Counted from the first letter of the stretch, positions 9,713-19,155 are shown. The stretch: DNA of 64,000 nt from Cyclobacteriaceae bacterium (GCA_023151255.1 JAKLJG010000006.1:117854-181853), one strand, 5' to 3'. A program made the numbers and translations. The notes: generated by a model not told the origin, from the sequence alone.

Positions 9713-10693
9713 TTAATCGCGGTACATCACCGCTTTCACTGCTTTTACAGTCCGTTCAACATTTGGCAGTATGGCCTGAATAAGCGTGGGCGCGTAGGGC
9801 AATGGTGCATCGGCACTGGTAATGCGGTGGATGGGCGCATCCAGGTAATCGAATGCGTGCTTTTGTATGTGGTACGTAATTTCGGTTGAAATAGATGATA
9901 ATGGCCAAGCCTCTTCAACAATTACTAGCCGGTTGGTTTTCTTTACCGATTCCACTACGGTGGCGTAATCAATGGGTCGCACACTGCGCAGGTCAACCAC
10001 CTCGGCTGATATGTTGTCCTTCTCCAGCTCCTGCGCTGCGGCCAGTGCTACTTTCATAATCTTGCCAAAGGAAACAATCGTTACATCAGTTCCCGGTCGT
10101 TTTACATCGGCCACACCGATGGGGATGAGGTATTCTTCAGCCGGTACATCGCCCTTGTCGCCATACATCAGTTCGCTTTCCATAAAAATTACCGGGTCGT
10201 TGTCGCGGATGGATGTTTTTAACAACCCTTTTGCATCGTACGGGTTTGAGGGTACAACTACTTTTAAGCCGGGGCAGTTGGCATACCAGTTTTCAAAATT
10301 TTGTGAGTGTTGCGCGCCAAGCTGGCCGGCATTTCCGGTAGGGCCGCGAAACACAATGGGGATGTTGTATTGCCCGCCTGACATGGAGTACATTTTGGCG
10401 GCCGAGTTAATCACCTGGTCAATTGCCACCAGCGAGAAATTGAAGGTCATAAATTCTACAATCGGCCTCAGACCGTTCATAGCTGCACCTACACCAACAC
10501 CGGCAAAACCAAGTTCAGAAATAGGGGTATCGATAACACGTTCCGGCCCAAACTCGTCAAGCATACCCTGACTCACCTTGTAGGCGCCATTATATTCGGC
10601 TACTTCTTCGCCCATCAGCAGAACGGCAGGGTCTCTGCGCATTTCTTCGCTCATGGCTTCGCGAAGGGCTTCACGGAACTGGATTTCTCGCAT
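9713..10693 (-). CDS. pdhB: Pyruvate dehydrogenase E1 component, beta subunit
   Basis: A 326-aa transketolase-type E1-beta subunit that, with E1-alpha, decarboxylates a 2-oxo acid using thiamine diphosphate. Recognisable parts are the MGEEV segment (ThDP-contacting Glu), DTPISE, the GPTGNAGQLGAQHSQ loop and the C-terminal transketolase_C domain with VEEAWP. The ORF could begin two codons earlier at a TTG; the ATG at 10693 (MREIQFREAL) is preferred. The E1-alpha gene is not adjacent, so the subunits are encoded apart in this genome. The E1-beta of a branched-chain 2-oxo acid dehydrogenase is the main alternative, and pyruvate specificity is inferred from overall similarity. Confidence 0.88.
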   Translation of the reverse strand: MREIQFREALREAMSEEMRRDPAVLLMGEEVAEYNGAYKVSQGMLDEFGPERVIDTPISELGFAGVGVGAAMNGLRPIVEFMTFNFSLVAIDQVINSAAKMYSMSGGQYNIPIVFRGPTGNAGQLGAQHSQNFENWYANCPGLKVVVPSNPYDAKGLLKTSIRDNDPVIFMESELMYGDKGDVPAEEYLIPIGVADVKRPGTDVTIVSFGKIMKVALAAAQELEKDNISAEVVDLRSVRPIDYATVVESVKKTNRLVIVEEAWPLSSISTEITYHIQKHAFDYLDAPIHRITSADAPLPYAPTLIQAILPNVERTVKAVKAVMYRD

Positions 10694-10766
10694 AGGCAAC
10701 TTAGTTGAAAGGCTGTAAAAATAAGGGAAGGAATCAGGCTATAAAATGAATTTCTGTAAATCTGAA

Positions 10767-10804
10767 ATAAAAAAAAAGAACCCTGGCGCGGGGCCAGGGT
10801 TCTT
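10767..10804 (-). terminator. Rho-independent terminator of the OmpA/TPR lipoprotein gene
   Basis: A perfect 12-bp stem (10776-10787 with 10793-10804) closes a 5-nt loop. On the minus strand it is followed by an uninterrupted run of about 10 T. It starts 20 bp after the lipoprotein stop codon and separates that gene from pdhB. Confidence 0.93.
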
Positions 10805-10823
10805 CTTGGTTAAGCAAACCTTA

Positions 10824-12593
10824 TTATTTCAAGGCATTTCTGAATGCCTCAGTGGTATTCCATTTTGAAAACTCAAGGTCGGTTAATGCCATTTCCTTGA
10901 ATGAAGGGTCAGCCTTAACGGCATTGGTGAGGTTGCTCACCACGCCATCGGCATTACCCAAACGGGCTGAAGCTACGGCTGCACCGTAGTAAGCCAGTGC
11001 ATGGTTGCTGTTGAGGCGGGTAGCTTCGTTAAAGGAAGTGATAGCATTCTGATACTCTTTATTGAGCACTTGTGCCAGCCCTTTGTTAAAGAGGTTATCG
11101 GCTGTATTGGAGGCTGATGACAGAGCACTTACTGCTTCGCGGTAGCGGGCAGTGGTAATAGCGGCTGAACCTTTCACACCGTTTAATCCGGCTGCATTGT
11201 CGCCACGCAAAGCCGAAGCGCGGTTGGCGTAGTTATAGGCTGCATACGCATTGCCTTTAAACATGGCCACTGATGCCAGGTTAGCGTTCACTTCGGGTGC
11301 GGCATTGAGGCGGGCTGCAATGTCAAGTTGGGCTTGCGCTTTGTCCATCAGCGATGACGCATTGGAAGGATTGGCGATAGCCTGTGCGATGTAAGCAGCG
11401 GCCAGGTTGTTATGGGCGTTCCAGTAGGTTCCTTTTTTAGTAGCGGCTTCGTAGATGGCTGCTTTTTCTTCTACCGATGGGGTGAGCGTAGCGGAATACA
11501 TCAGTTCTTCAAACGAAAGGGCATCGGCAGCAGCCTGGCCTGTAGTGATTTGTTTTGCCAGCACAGAAATTTCTGCATCGGTCTTTTTGTCCTTGATGGT
11601 AAGGATTTCGGTTTTAGCGGTACGCAAGCCCGGGTAAACATCCTTAAATACTTTTTTATAGGTAGGCAGTCTCTTCATCTGCTTCTCCTGATCTTCAAAG
11701 CTGCCCCCGGCATTGATAATGTTCAGGTATTCGGCTTTCTCTTCTGACGAGATTCCGTTATAAGCAGATAATGCGGTTTTGAACTCGTTCCATTCGCGGA
11801 TGATGGGTTTCAGAACAAACTGAATAGAATCGGCCTTACCTTTATAATCATATTTCTTCATCTGATCGCGGTAGAACTTTTCAATGGCCTTGGCGCGATC
11901 GGGAGAAAGTTTGCTGTTGATACGTTCGGCACCTTCGGGTGAGTGGGTACCGGTAATGGTAACGGTTTTGGTAACGTTTTTCGAGGCGATGAATGCATCA
12001 AGTTGCTTACCCTTGTCGCTCTGGATTTCGGATTTACGCAACACCGAGCGGCCTTGTTCGAAAATAAAATCAGGTATTACCACCGGTATAATTTCTTCCT
12101 GGTTGTTGTAACCATGCTCCGCATAAGCGGCAAAATAAACAGGCTTAACCAGTTTGGAGGTGGTAATAATACCTACAGCCACGTCCATGCGCGGAGTAGC
12201 TTTTGATTTACTGCCTTTGGAGGCCACACCCTCCACCTGCACAACGCCTGACTTCATGGCCGGCTTATAGGCAAAGGAAAAATCTTTGCTTACGCGAGGC
12301 TGTTCGGTGGCGCTGTTTGGGTAATCATTGGCGTTGAAGGTAATCGGGTCAAGCGCAGTCTCCTGGTCACCGTATTTATAGTAGGTGTTAAGGGTGTAAA
12401 CCGTTCCTTTCTTCAGCATTTTCACGGGCAGGTTGGCTGCCATCGAAAACACTACGGTGTCCTTATGCACCTCAAGGGGGTTGGGTGTAACTGTTAGTTG
12501 CTGATCCTTTGACATTTTGACCATCTGGGGGAGGGTACACCCCGCAAGACTTAATACGCCTGTGATCAGAAATGCGTAAACTAATTTTCTCAT
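10824..12593 (-). CDS. OmpA-family lipoprotein with TPR repeats
   Basis: A 589-aa lipoprotein: the signal peptide ends in the lipobox LAGC (lipid-anchored Cys19). An N-terminal beta-rich region comes first, then an OmpA-like peptidoglycan-binding segment around 170-260 (DFIFEQGRSVLRKSE and the SPDRAKAIEKFY helix). A C-terminal array of tetratricopeptide-like helices (about 380-589, rich in Ala/Asn) follows. It probably sits at the inner face of the outer membrane, bound to the cell wall. The TPR part would serve as a docking surface, as in several gliding and T9SS accessory lipoproteins, but I cannot assign it to a named Por or Gld protein. It is monocistronic, with a consensus promoter upstream and a strong terminator downstream. 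Confidence 0.82.
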   Translation of the reverse strand: MRKLVYAFLITGVLSLAGCTLPQMVKMSKDQQLTVTPNPLEVHKDTVVFSMAANLPVKMLKKGTVYTLNTYYKYGDQETALDPITFNANDYPNSATEQPRVSKDFSFAYKPAMKSGVVQVEGVASKGSKSKATPRMDVAVGIITTSKLVKPVYFAAYAEHGYNNQEEIIPVVIPDFIFEQGRSVLRKSEIQSDKGKQLDAFIASKNVTKTVTITGTHSPEGAERINSKLSPDRAKAIEKFYRDQMKKYDYKGKADSIQFVLKPIIREWNEFKTALSAYNGISSEEKAEYLNIINAGGSFEDQEKQMKRLPTYKKVFKDVYPGLRTAKTEILTIKDKKTDAEISVLAKQITTGQAAADALSFEELMYSATLTPSVEEKAAIYEAATKKGTYWNAHNNLAAAYIAQAIANPSNASSLMDKAQAQLDIAARLNAAPEVNANLASVAMFKGNAYAAYNYANRASALRGDNAAGLNGVKGSAAITTARYREAVSALSSASNTADNLFNKGLAQVLNKEYQNAITSFNEATRLNSNHALAYYGAAVASARLGNADGVVSNLTNAVKADPSFKEMALTDLEFSKWNTTEAFRNALK

Positions 12594-12629
12594 TTGGATT
12601 TGATTTAAGGTTGCTTTTTAATCGAGTCG

Positions 12630-12660
12630 CAAAGCTACATTTAACGACCTTTTTTTGCAA
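12630..12660 (-). promoter_or_regulatory. Bacteroidota promoter of the OmpA/TPR gene
   Basis: On the minus strand TTG (12660-12658) is followed after 20 nt by TAGCTTTG (12637-12630), an exact fit to the -33/-7 arrangement. The predicted transcript has a leader of about 33 nt before the ATG at 12593. Confidence 0.7.
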
Positions 12661-12688
12661 TTATAGTTAAAAAATAAAGATTTTAGCG

Positions 12689-12721
12689 TTGAATTAAGGG
12701 TGGGCCGGAACCCTATATTTG
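12689..12721 (+). promoter_or_regulatory. Candidate promoter of the PspC-domain gene
   Basis: TTG (12689-12691) and TATATTTG (12714-12721) are 22 nt apart, slightly longer than the optimum but with an exact -7 match. Transcription would start about 50 nt before the ATG at 12776. Confidence 0.5.
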
Positions 12722-12775
12722 TATTCGTGTTTTTAATCGTTAAATAACCCTATTACCGGTTAAGAGGCCTGATTT

Positions 12776-13003
12776 ATGGGTAAACTGATTGACCATATTC
12801 AACTTTTCTTTGAGGGCTATGCCTTTGGTGTTTGTACTCGTTTGGGCGAAAAGCTGGGTGTTGCCACTTCAACGGTTCGCATGTTTTTTATTTACGCCTC
12901 GTTTATCACGTTTGGGTCGCCTGTGCTTATATACCTGGCGCTCGCGTTTATTATGAACTTCCGCAAGTACCTGCGCAGGCGCAGTCCTATTTGGGACTTC
13001 TAA
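12776..13003 (+). CDS. Small PspC-domain membrane protein
   Basis: A 75-aa protein made of a single PspC-like domain: a short amphipathic start, a GVCTRLGEKLGV segment, one long hydrophobic helix (about 40-62) and a basic C-terminus (KYLRRR). PspC proteins are inner-membrane parts of the phage-shock envelope stress response; stand-alone short forms are common in Bacteroidota and their partners are unknown. No pspA is nearby. The stop codon overlaps that of the converging glycosyltransferase by 4 bp. Confidence 0.78.
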   Translation: MGKLIDHIQLFFEGYAFGVCTRLGEKLGVATSTVRMFFIYASFITFGSPVLIYLALAFIMNFRKYLRRRSPIWDF

Positions 13004-14007
13004 GATTTCACGTTAATGCGCTTTCTGCCCTTCAGGTAGTATATTATTACCGCAGAACCCCGGTAAATGGTGTGCATTGAATAGGGGAGTTGTTGTTTTA
13101 AGCGATTCCGCTTTCGTAAGGTTTTTAACAGCGAAGTAACAACATGGAAATGAGCCTTTAACACAGAACCTGCATGGCTGGCGTTTCCTTCGGCAAGGAA
13201 CTTCACTGCTGCCAGGTAGTCTAAACTAATACGCAGCGGAAGGGTTAATGCAAGTCTCCATCCGGGCAGGTGATGAATAAGCAGGTTAAGGCCGTTGCGA
13301 AAGTTATAGTACGTTTTAACCGGGCTGGATTGTGAAAGCGTGCCTCCTCCAACGTGGTAAACGGTACTGGCACCGCAATACATGACTTGCTTACCACTGC
13401 GATGTATTTTCCAGCACAGGTCAATTTCTTCCATGTGAGCAAAGAAGTCTTCATCCAAACCATTAAACTGGTGAAAGACTTCGGATCGGATGAGCAGGCA
13501 GGCACCGCTTGCCCAGAATACCGGGCATATGTCGTTGTACTGGCCTTCGTCTTTTTCGGTATAGTTAAATAACCTGCCCCTGCAAAAAGGGTATCCAAGC
13601 GCATCCAGGTAGCCGCCTCCTGCTCCGGCATATTCGAAGTGATCCTTTTGGTGATGCGATAAAATTTTCGGTTGAACGGCCGCTACTTCCGGATGCTGAT
13701 CCAACAACGTAATCATTGGCTGCAGCCAGCCTTCAGTAACTTCTACATCGGAGTTTAACAAGACATAGTATTTTGCCTCGACCTGGCTGAGAGCATGGTT
13801 GTATCCACCGCAAAACCCGTAGTTGCGATCAAGTTTAATCAGGTTAGCCTGCGGAAAATCTTTCTGCAGCATCGCAACCGAATTATCGGTTGAGGCATTA
13901 TCGGCAACAATAACACGGGCGTGAGGTGAATACTGGATAACACCGGGCAAAAACCGTTGGAGCAATTTTTCTCCGTTGTAGTTAAGGATTACAATGGCGG
14001 TATTCAA
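13000..14007 (-). CDS. Family 2 glycosyltransferase
   Basis: A 335-aa GT-A-fold glycosyltransferase. It opens with AIVILNYNG, has the nucleotide-binding DNASTDNS, and carries the DxD-like metal motif as LLNSDVEV near residue 85. A downstream acidic EEIDLCWK segment probably carries the catalytic base. The sequence resembles rhamnosyl/N-acetylglucosaminyl transferases of surface polysaccharide synthesis (WcaA/RfbF-like). The acceptor is unknown. It is 21 bp downstream of ebfC on the same strand, and there is no surrounding polysaccharide cluster, so it may be a housekeeping transferase of envelope glycans. Confidence 0.85.
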   Translation of the reverse strand: MNTAIVILNYNGEKLLQRFLPGVIQYSPHARVIVADNASTDNSVAMLQKDFPQANLIKLDRNYGFCGGYNHALSQVEAKYYVLLNSDVEVTEGWLQPMITLLDQHPEVAAVQPKILSHHQKDHFEYAGAGGGYLDALGYPFCRGRLFNYTEKDEGQYNDICPVFWASGACLLIRSEVFHQFNGLDEDFFAHMEEIDLCWKIHRSGKQVMYCGASTVYHVGGGTLSQSSPVKTYYNFRNGLNLLIHHLPGWRLALTLPLRISLDYLAAVKFLAEGNASHAGSVLKAHFHVVTSLLKTLRKRNRLKQQLPYSMHTIYRGSAVIIYYLKGRKRINVKS

Positions 14008-14028
14008 GGGAGTAAGTATAGTATGCAG

Positions 14029-14364
14029 TTATCCCATCATACTACCCAGATCCATGCCGGGTATGTTGGGCAGTAATCCTTCGGTGCTTTTGCGCAACGA
14101 TTCTTTGGCCAGCATGTCAGCTTCTTCCATGGCCTTATTGACAGCGGCAACAATCAGATCCTGAATGATGATTTTGTCTTCGGCTTTGAGCAAACTGGCA
14201 TCCACATCCAGTGCAATGAGTTGCTTTTTTCCATTTACGGTAGCCTTCACCATGCCGCCACCCGATTCGCCATTGGCGCGAATGTTCACCAGGTTATCCT
14301 GCGCTTCTTTTAAACGGGCCTGAACTTCCTTCATTTTGCCCATCATTTTCATCATGTCAATCAT
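14029..14364 (-). CDS. ebfC: YbaB/EbfC nucleoid-associated protein
   Basis: A 111-aa YbaB/EbfC-family DNA-binding protein. It has the long N-terminal helix starting MMKMMGKMKEVQARL, the beta-rich middle with GGGMVKATVNGKK, and a flexible Met/Gly-rich end, all typical. Members bind DNA as tweezers-like dimers. In many bacteria the gene sits with dnaX and recR; here it precedes a glycosyltransferase instead. A -7 box lies only 4 nt before the ATG, which predicts a leaderless message. Confidence 0.93.
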   Translation of the reverse strand: MIDMMKMMGKMKEVQARLKEAQDNLVNIRANGESGGGMVKATVNGKKQLIALDVDASLLKAEDKIIIQDLIVAAVNKAMEEADMLAKESLRKSTEGLLPNIPGMDLGSMMG

Positions 14365-14368
14365 GGTG

Positions 14369-14376
14369 CAAAGGTA
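14369..14376 (-). promoter_or_regulatory. -7 box immediately before ebfC
   Basis: Minus-strand TACCTTTG, identical to the greA -7 box, ends 4 nt before the ebfC ATG. The -33 TTG is not clear. The position implies a transcript starting at or next to the start codon. Confidence 0.5.
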
Positions 14377-14409
14377 AGGTATGCGGGGGTGCTGAAAAAT
14401 CAGGGTTCG

Positions 14410-16299
14410 CTATTTCTTTCTGAGCAGCACCACTGATCCGCTTCGGGTAAATGATCGCCCGGTAAGGTCGGTCAGGCTGGCTATAAAGGCGTACGTGCCT
14501 TCGGGTTGTTCTTTTCCTCTGAAGGTGCCATCCCATCCGGTATCAAGGTTATCGGATACAAATAAGAGTTCTCCCCAGCGGTTGTAAATTTTCATTTCAA
14601 ACCGGGCAATGTACCGGCCGAAGACTTTAAAAATCTCGTTGCTTGGCGGCCCCTGGTTGTCAGGAGTAAAGGCGGTCGGGAAATACAGTTTAGGGTCTTT
14701 AATGATAACTATTTCGTTGGAAACAGCCTGACTTAGTCCGCCATCGGTTGCGTTTGCTTTAACTACATAGCGAAAAACCTGGTTGAGCGGATCCTCGGCA
14801 TCATCAAACAAGGTTGTATTTGTGCCGGTATTAAACACCTGAACCAGACTTCCACCGGCATCGTATTTCTCCACCAGGTAGTTGCTCACCCCATTGAGCC
14901 ATCCAGAGTAGGGTGTCCAACTCAGGTTAACAGCATTTTCGCTGGTCAGGCTGCCCGCCAGCCGAATCGGACAAACTTCCAAACCCGGTGCGGAGGTATT
15001 TCCACATGCATCACGATAATTAATCAGATAACAAAATTCACCGGCCGTGTTGTACTGGTTGTCGGTAAAACTTTGAACCGTGGTTTGGCCTATCTGTCCG
15101 AATGAACCTGATCCCGCCCTTCGGAACACCGCGTATTCCACCGGTGAGAAGGCTACATCCTGCAGCCAGGTGAGCGAAACACCGGCTGCACCCACAACCG
15201 CGGTAACGTTGTTCGTTGCTGTGGGTATATCGGTGGATATTGCTTGTCCACATTTTTGAAGAGAAATGCTTTGACTTCCATTGGTGTAATTGGAGGTAAC
15301 CTGGTAACAGTAAGTCGTTCCGCAGGTAATATTTGTATCGTTAAAGGGCGATGCAACTGGTGTGGCGATGGTAGTTCCATCGCGGTTTACCGAAAAGTTG
15401 GTAATGCCTGCCGGATGTGTAACCCATGAAAGGTTGTTTGAGTTGTTTTGAATAGCCAAGTCGAAATTGGTGCTGCAAATAATGTTGGAATAGGTTGTAG
15501 TGGTGTTGGCACACATATCAAAAGCGCCAAGCCTGAAACAGTAATAGTTGTCATCGGGACGGAGATTCGTTAGCGATGCTGCTGTTGAATTATAAACTGT
15601 TTGCGCCAGTTGAAAGGTGCTGTTGTTGTTAGTGGCAATTTCGAGCCGGTATTGAATGTTGGCACTGGTAACCAGGTCCTGATCAATTTGGCTGCTGCTT
15701 ACTACACGAAGTTCGTCAATAAACGGAGTTGGCAATGTGGCCAGGGCCACAACCGATTGGGTATTTGACATACAATTATCAGCGGCATTTACATCTTTGC
15801 CCCGTACTGAAATATTTTTTGAGCCCCCGGATCCGAAGGTATGATTATTAACAGCCAGACTGCCTTTGGGCACCTGTACTTCGGGTGAGGCATCGTTGTA
15901 GTTAATAATGTAGGCATCGTAATTGGTATCGGTTACCCGAACCTGCACCTGGTTGCCGTTACAGGTAAAGATGTTGAATTCAGGCGGCAGGTTGGGCCTT
16001 ACCGTTATTTGAATTTGGTCCGGTCCGATATTCTGATAGTTTATCTGCAACGTGTAGGTGCCCGGCTGGGTATAGGTGTGGGTAAATACATTTTGTTGGG
16101 TGGGGGTTCCATCGCCCCATACCATGTCGCAGGGCTTTAGCCCGGTGCATTCGCCTGTTGTAATCAGGTTGGCATTGGTAATGGTAACTGTAAGGGAAGC
16201 GCAGCCTTTTCGTTGATCAATTTCAAAGCGCCCACCCGTGCTTACAAATTGTGCGAAGCCCAGGGTTGGCAGAATTACCATTAGAAAACTGAGGCGCAT
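14410..16299 (-). CDS. Secreted PKD/fibronectin-type protein with T9SS type B sorting domain
   Basis: A 629-aa exported protein. A short signal peptide (residues 1-16, ending GFA) is followed by a PKD-like domain (about 30-105, with the WGDG and HTYTQPGTYT signatures) and several fibronectin-III-like beta domains. The C-terminal 95 residues form a gliding-motility-associated/type B T9SS sorting domain: FPTAFTPDNQGPPSNEIF, then IYNRWGELLF, then GTYAF. It should be carried across the outer membrane by the T9SS that PorX helps control and may attach to the surface. It starts 3 bp after hutH, so it is likely cotranscribed with hisS-hutH, an odd pairing. Confidence 0.88.
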   Translation of the reverse strand: MRLSFLMVILPTLGFAQFVSTGGRFEIDQRKGCASLTVTITNANLITTGECTGLKPCDMVWGDGTPTQQNVFTHTYTQPGTYTLQINYQNIGPDQIQITVRPNLPPEFNIFTCNGNQVQVRVTDTNYDAYIINYNDASPEVQVPKGSLAVNNHTFGSGGSKNISVRGKDVNAADNCMSNTQSVVALATLPTPFIDELRVVSSSQIDQDLVTSANIQYRLEIATNNNSTFQLAQTVYNSTAASLTNLRPDDNYYCFRLGAFDMCANTTTTYSNIICSTNFDLAIQNNSNNLSWVTHPAGITNFSVNRDGTTIATPVASPFNDTNITCGTTYCYQVTSNYTNGSQSISLQKCGQAISTDIPTATNNVTAVVGAAGVSLTWLQDVAFSPVEYAVFRRAGSGSFGQIGQTTVQSFTDNQYNTAGEFCYLINYRDACGNTSAPGLEVCPIRLAGSLTSENAVNLSWTPYSGWLNGVSNYLVEKYDAGGSLVQVFNTGTNTTLFDDAEDPLNQVFRYVVKANATDGGLSQAVSNEIVIIKDPKLYFPTAFTPDNQGPPSNEIFKVFGRYIARFEMKIYNRWGELLFVSDNLDTGWDGTFRGKEQPEGTYAFIASLTDLTGRSFTRSGSVVLLRKK

Positions 16300-16302
16300 T
16301 CT

Positions 16303-17787
16303 TTAAAGTGGAGTTTCGCGGATAAATTTTTCAGCCTGCTGCATGTCTTGGTGCAGCACACGATCCTGTTCTACAAACGGTACGACCTGGCGGAAAGTAT
16401 GTACAAATTCCTCAATTGCAGGCGATGACTTCAGCGGTCTGCGGAATTCAAGAGCCTGTGCAGCCGTCAGCAGTTCAATAGCCAGAATGGCATACAGGTT
16501 ATTCACAACGCGGTATGCTTTAGTGGCGGCATTGGCGCCCATGCTCACGTGGTCTTCCTGGCCGTTGGAAGAAACAATGGAATCAACTGAAGCAGGCGTG
16601 CTGAGTTGTTTGTTTTGGCTTACCAGCGAGGCGGCCGTGTATTGCGGAATCATCATACCCGAGTTAATACCCGGGTTGGCCACTAAGTAATTGGGCAGAT
16701 CGCGTGCACCTGAAATAAGTTGAAATGTTCTGCGTTCGGATATACTACCCAATTCACTTAAGGCGATACATAAAAAATCCAATGCCAGTGCCAGCGGCTG
16801 GCCGTGAAAGTTGCCGGCCGAAATAATCCGGTTTTCTTCCGGAAAGATGTTTGGATTATCGGTAACGCTGTTTACTTCAATGAGAATCGTGTTGGTTACA
16901 TGATCGAGCGCATCAACGGTAGCTCCGTGAACCTGGGGGATGCAACGGAAGGAGTAGGGATCCTGCACATGTTTTTTCGGATGCGCTATAAGTTCGCTGC
17001 CCTGCAGCAGTTGAATAATTTCTTTGGCGACACGGCCCTGACCCGCATGCGGGCGGATGGCATGAATGTTTGGTAAAAAGGGTTCAATACGTCCATCAAA
17101 AGCATCCAGCGAAAGTGCGGAGATTAAATTAGCCAGGCGCAACAGGCGGTGAGCATGATGCACACCCCATGCACCATAAGCCAGCATAAACTGGGTTCCA
17201 TTTAACAGCGCCAAACCTTCTTTGGCCTGGAAGTGGATGGGTTGCCAGTTAAATTTTTTATTGAGTTCGGCACCGGTAAGAGTTTTGCCTTTATAATGGA
17301 CTTCACCTAACCCGATTAACGGCAACGACAGGTGAGCTAACGGAGCCAGGTCGCCCGAAGCGCCCAACGAACCCATTTCATATACCAGTGGATAGATTTC
17401 GTTGTTGTAAAAATCCACAAGCCGTTCAACGGTTTGGAGTTGTACACCCGAGTGCCCGTAGCCCAGCGATCGGATTTTCAGAAACAACATCAGTTTTACA
17501 ACGTCATCCGGCACCCGCGGCCCGGTGCCACAGGCGTGTGATTTCACCAGATTTTCCTGAAGTTTTTCAAGATCATCTGCTGAAATGTATTTGTCGTAAA
17601 GCGAACCAAAACCGGTATTAATACCGTAAATCGGATGAGTTGTATCCTTTATTTTTTTATCAAGATAGAAACGGCACTGCTCAATTTTCTTTTTAACCTC
17701 ACCGGATAGCTGCAACTGCACCGGTTGCTCAATGAGCATGGAGAGTTGTTCTATGTTAATCGGCTCGGGTGTAAGGGCAAAGGTCAC
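16303..17787 (-). CDS. hutH: Histidine ammonia-lyase
   Basis: A 494-aa MIO-dependent ammonia-lyase converting L-histidine to trans-urocanate, the first step of histidine use. The Ala-Ser-Gly triad that cyclises to the MIO electrophile is intact at 143-145 (GSLGASGDLAPL). Tyr54 in PIYGINTGFG and the later FHGQP segment fit HutH. The start codon is GTG; its GTGA overlaps the TGA stop of hisS by 4 nt, so translation is likely coupled. Other hut genes are not in the window. A tyrosine or phenylalanine ammonia-lyase is less likely given the overall HutH match. Confidence 0.92.
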   Translation of the reverse strand: MTFALTPEPINIEQLSMLIEQPVQLQLSGEVKKKIEQCRFYLDKKIKDTTHPIYGINTGFGSLYDKYISADDLEKLQENLVKSHACGTGPRVPDDVVKLMLFLKIRSLGYGHSGVQLQTVERLVDFYNNEIYPLVYEMGSLGASGDLAPLAHLSLPLIGLGEVHYKGKTLTGAELNKKFNWQPIHFQAKEGLALLNGTQFMLAYGAWGVHHAHRLLRLANLISALSLDAFDGRIEPFLPNIHAIRPHAGQGRVAKEIIQLLQGSELIAHPKKHVQDPYSFRCIPQVHGATVDALDHVTNTILIEVNSVTDNPNIFPEENRIISAGNFHGQPLALALDFLCIALSELGSISERRTFQLISGARDLPNYLVANPGINSGMMIPQYTAASLVSQNKQLSTPASVDSIVSSNGQEDHVSMGANAATKAYRVVNNLYAILAIELLTAAQALEFRRPLKSSPAIEEFVHTFRQVVPFVEQDRVLHQDMQQAEKFIRETPL

Positions 17788-19151
17788 GGTTTGATTTTTT
17801 TTATGAGTTGTTCCAGCGGCAAATGTTCCTGCTCACCGGTATTCATGTTTTTAACAGCCAGTTTACCGGTAGTTATTTCTTCCGGGCCAATCACCACGGC
17901 AAACGGTATCTGCTTTTTGTTGGCATAGTCAAGTTGTTTTTTGAGTTTGGCAGTTTCGGGAAAAATTTCAGCGGCAATATCTTGGCTTCGGAGTTGTGCA
18001 AGTATGCTAATTCCGTAAGTGAGACAGGCTTCATCGAAATGACACACCAGCACGGTGGCTCCAGCCTGTGCGCTTGCCGGAAATAACTTCAGTTCTTCCA
18101 GCGCATCATAGATGCGATCGATACCAAATGAAATACCCACGCCTGAAAGTTTCTCCTTTGATCCAAAAGCCTGAGTGAGGTTATCGTAGCGCCCGCCACC
18201 GCTAACGCTGCCGATGGCTACACCATTGATTTTCACTTCGAAGATACACCCGGTGTAATAGCTGAGGCCGCGGGCCAGGGCCAGATCGAATTCAACATGC
18301 GTGTCATCCTGGTTGTAACGGGTAAGCAGTTCAAAAACGCGCGACAAATCGGCAAGTCCTTTTTGGCCGTGTGGTGAACGTTTAAATACATCCGCCAGCG
18401 ATTGAAGTTTGGCTTTGCTGTTGCCACTGGTTCGCAGAAGTTTAAATAAGTCGTCACACTGCTTCCTTGTAAATCCTTTAGCCTGCAATTCGTGTTGCAC
18501 ACCTTCTTCACCGATTTTGTCCAGTTTATCGATGGCTACAAACAAGCTGGTTTCCTTGCCGGATGCGCCAAGGGCTTCGGCAATGCCGTTTAAAATTTCG
18601 CGGTGGTTTACTTTGATGGTGTAATCCGGAACGTTCAATCCGAGCATCACTTCTTTTATCATTAATATGATCTCCGCCTCGCATAGCAATGAATCCGTTC
18701 CTACCACATCGGCATCGCATTGGTAAAACTCGCGGTAGCGTCCCTTTTGCGGCCTGTCGGCCCGCCACACGGGCTGCATTTGGTAGCGCTTAAAGGGCAG
18801 CGTAATGTCGTGGCGGTTCATCACCACGTAACGGGCAAAGGGAACGGTGAGGTCATAGCGGAGTCCTTTGTCGGCAATGTGCTGAGTCAAAGTTTTTGAA
18901 TCAGACTTTTGATTTTCAGGAACATCTTTTAAAAAATCACCGCTGTTTAAAATGCGGAATAATAACTGGTCGCCCTCATCACCATATTTACCGGTAAGGG
19001 TTGATAGGTTCTCCATGGCAGGGGTTTCAAGCGGCTGGAAGCCGTACCTCTGAAAGACGTTGCGGATAACTTCAAATATATAATTCCGCCTGGCCATAAC
19101 CTGCGGACCGAAGTCGCGGGTGCCTTTTGGTAGACCGGGTTTTTCCATCAT
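17784..19151 (-). CDS. hisS: Histidyl-tRNA synthetase
   Basis: A class II synthetase of 455 aa that charges tRNA-His. Visible signatures are the N-terminal PKGTRDF, motif 2 (GRYREFYQCDAD), the histidine-binding loop ARGLSYYTG near 300, and the C-terminal anticodon domain. Two in-frame ATGs (19151 and 19148) begin the protein. A TTG/TAGTTTTG promoter ends 4 nt before the first ATG, so the message may be leaderless. hutH follows with a GTGA overlap, placing histidine charging and histidine breakdown on one transcript. Confidence 0.96.
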   Translation of the reverse strand: MMEKPGLPKGTRDFGPQVMARRNYIFEVIRNVFQRYGFQPLETPAMENLSTLTGKYGDEGDQLLFRILNSGDFLKDVPENQKSDSKTLTQHIADKGLRYDLTVPFARYVVMNRHDITLPFKRYQMQPVWRADRPQKGRYREFYQCDADVVGTDSLLCEAEIILMIKEVMLGLNVPDYTIKVNHREILNGIAEALGASGKETSLFVAIDKLDKIGEEGVQHELQAKGFTRKQCDDLFKLLRTSGNSKAKLQSLADVFKRSPHGQKGLADLSRVFELLTRYNQDDTHVEFDLALARGLSYYTGCIFEVKINGVAIGSVSGGGRYDNLTQAFGSKEKLSGVGISFGIDRIYDALEELKLFPASAQAGATVLVCHFDEACLTYGISILAQLRSQDIAAEIFPETAKLKKQLDYANKKQIPFAVVIGPEEITTGKLAVKNMNTGEQEHLPLEQLIKKIKP

Positions 19152-19155
19152 CGCC

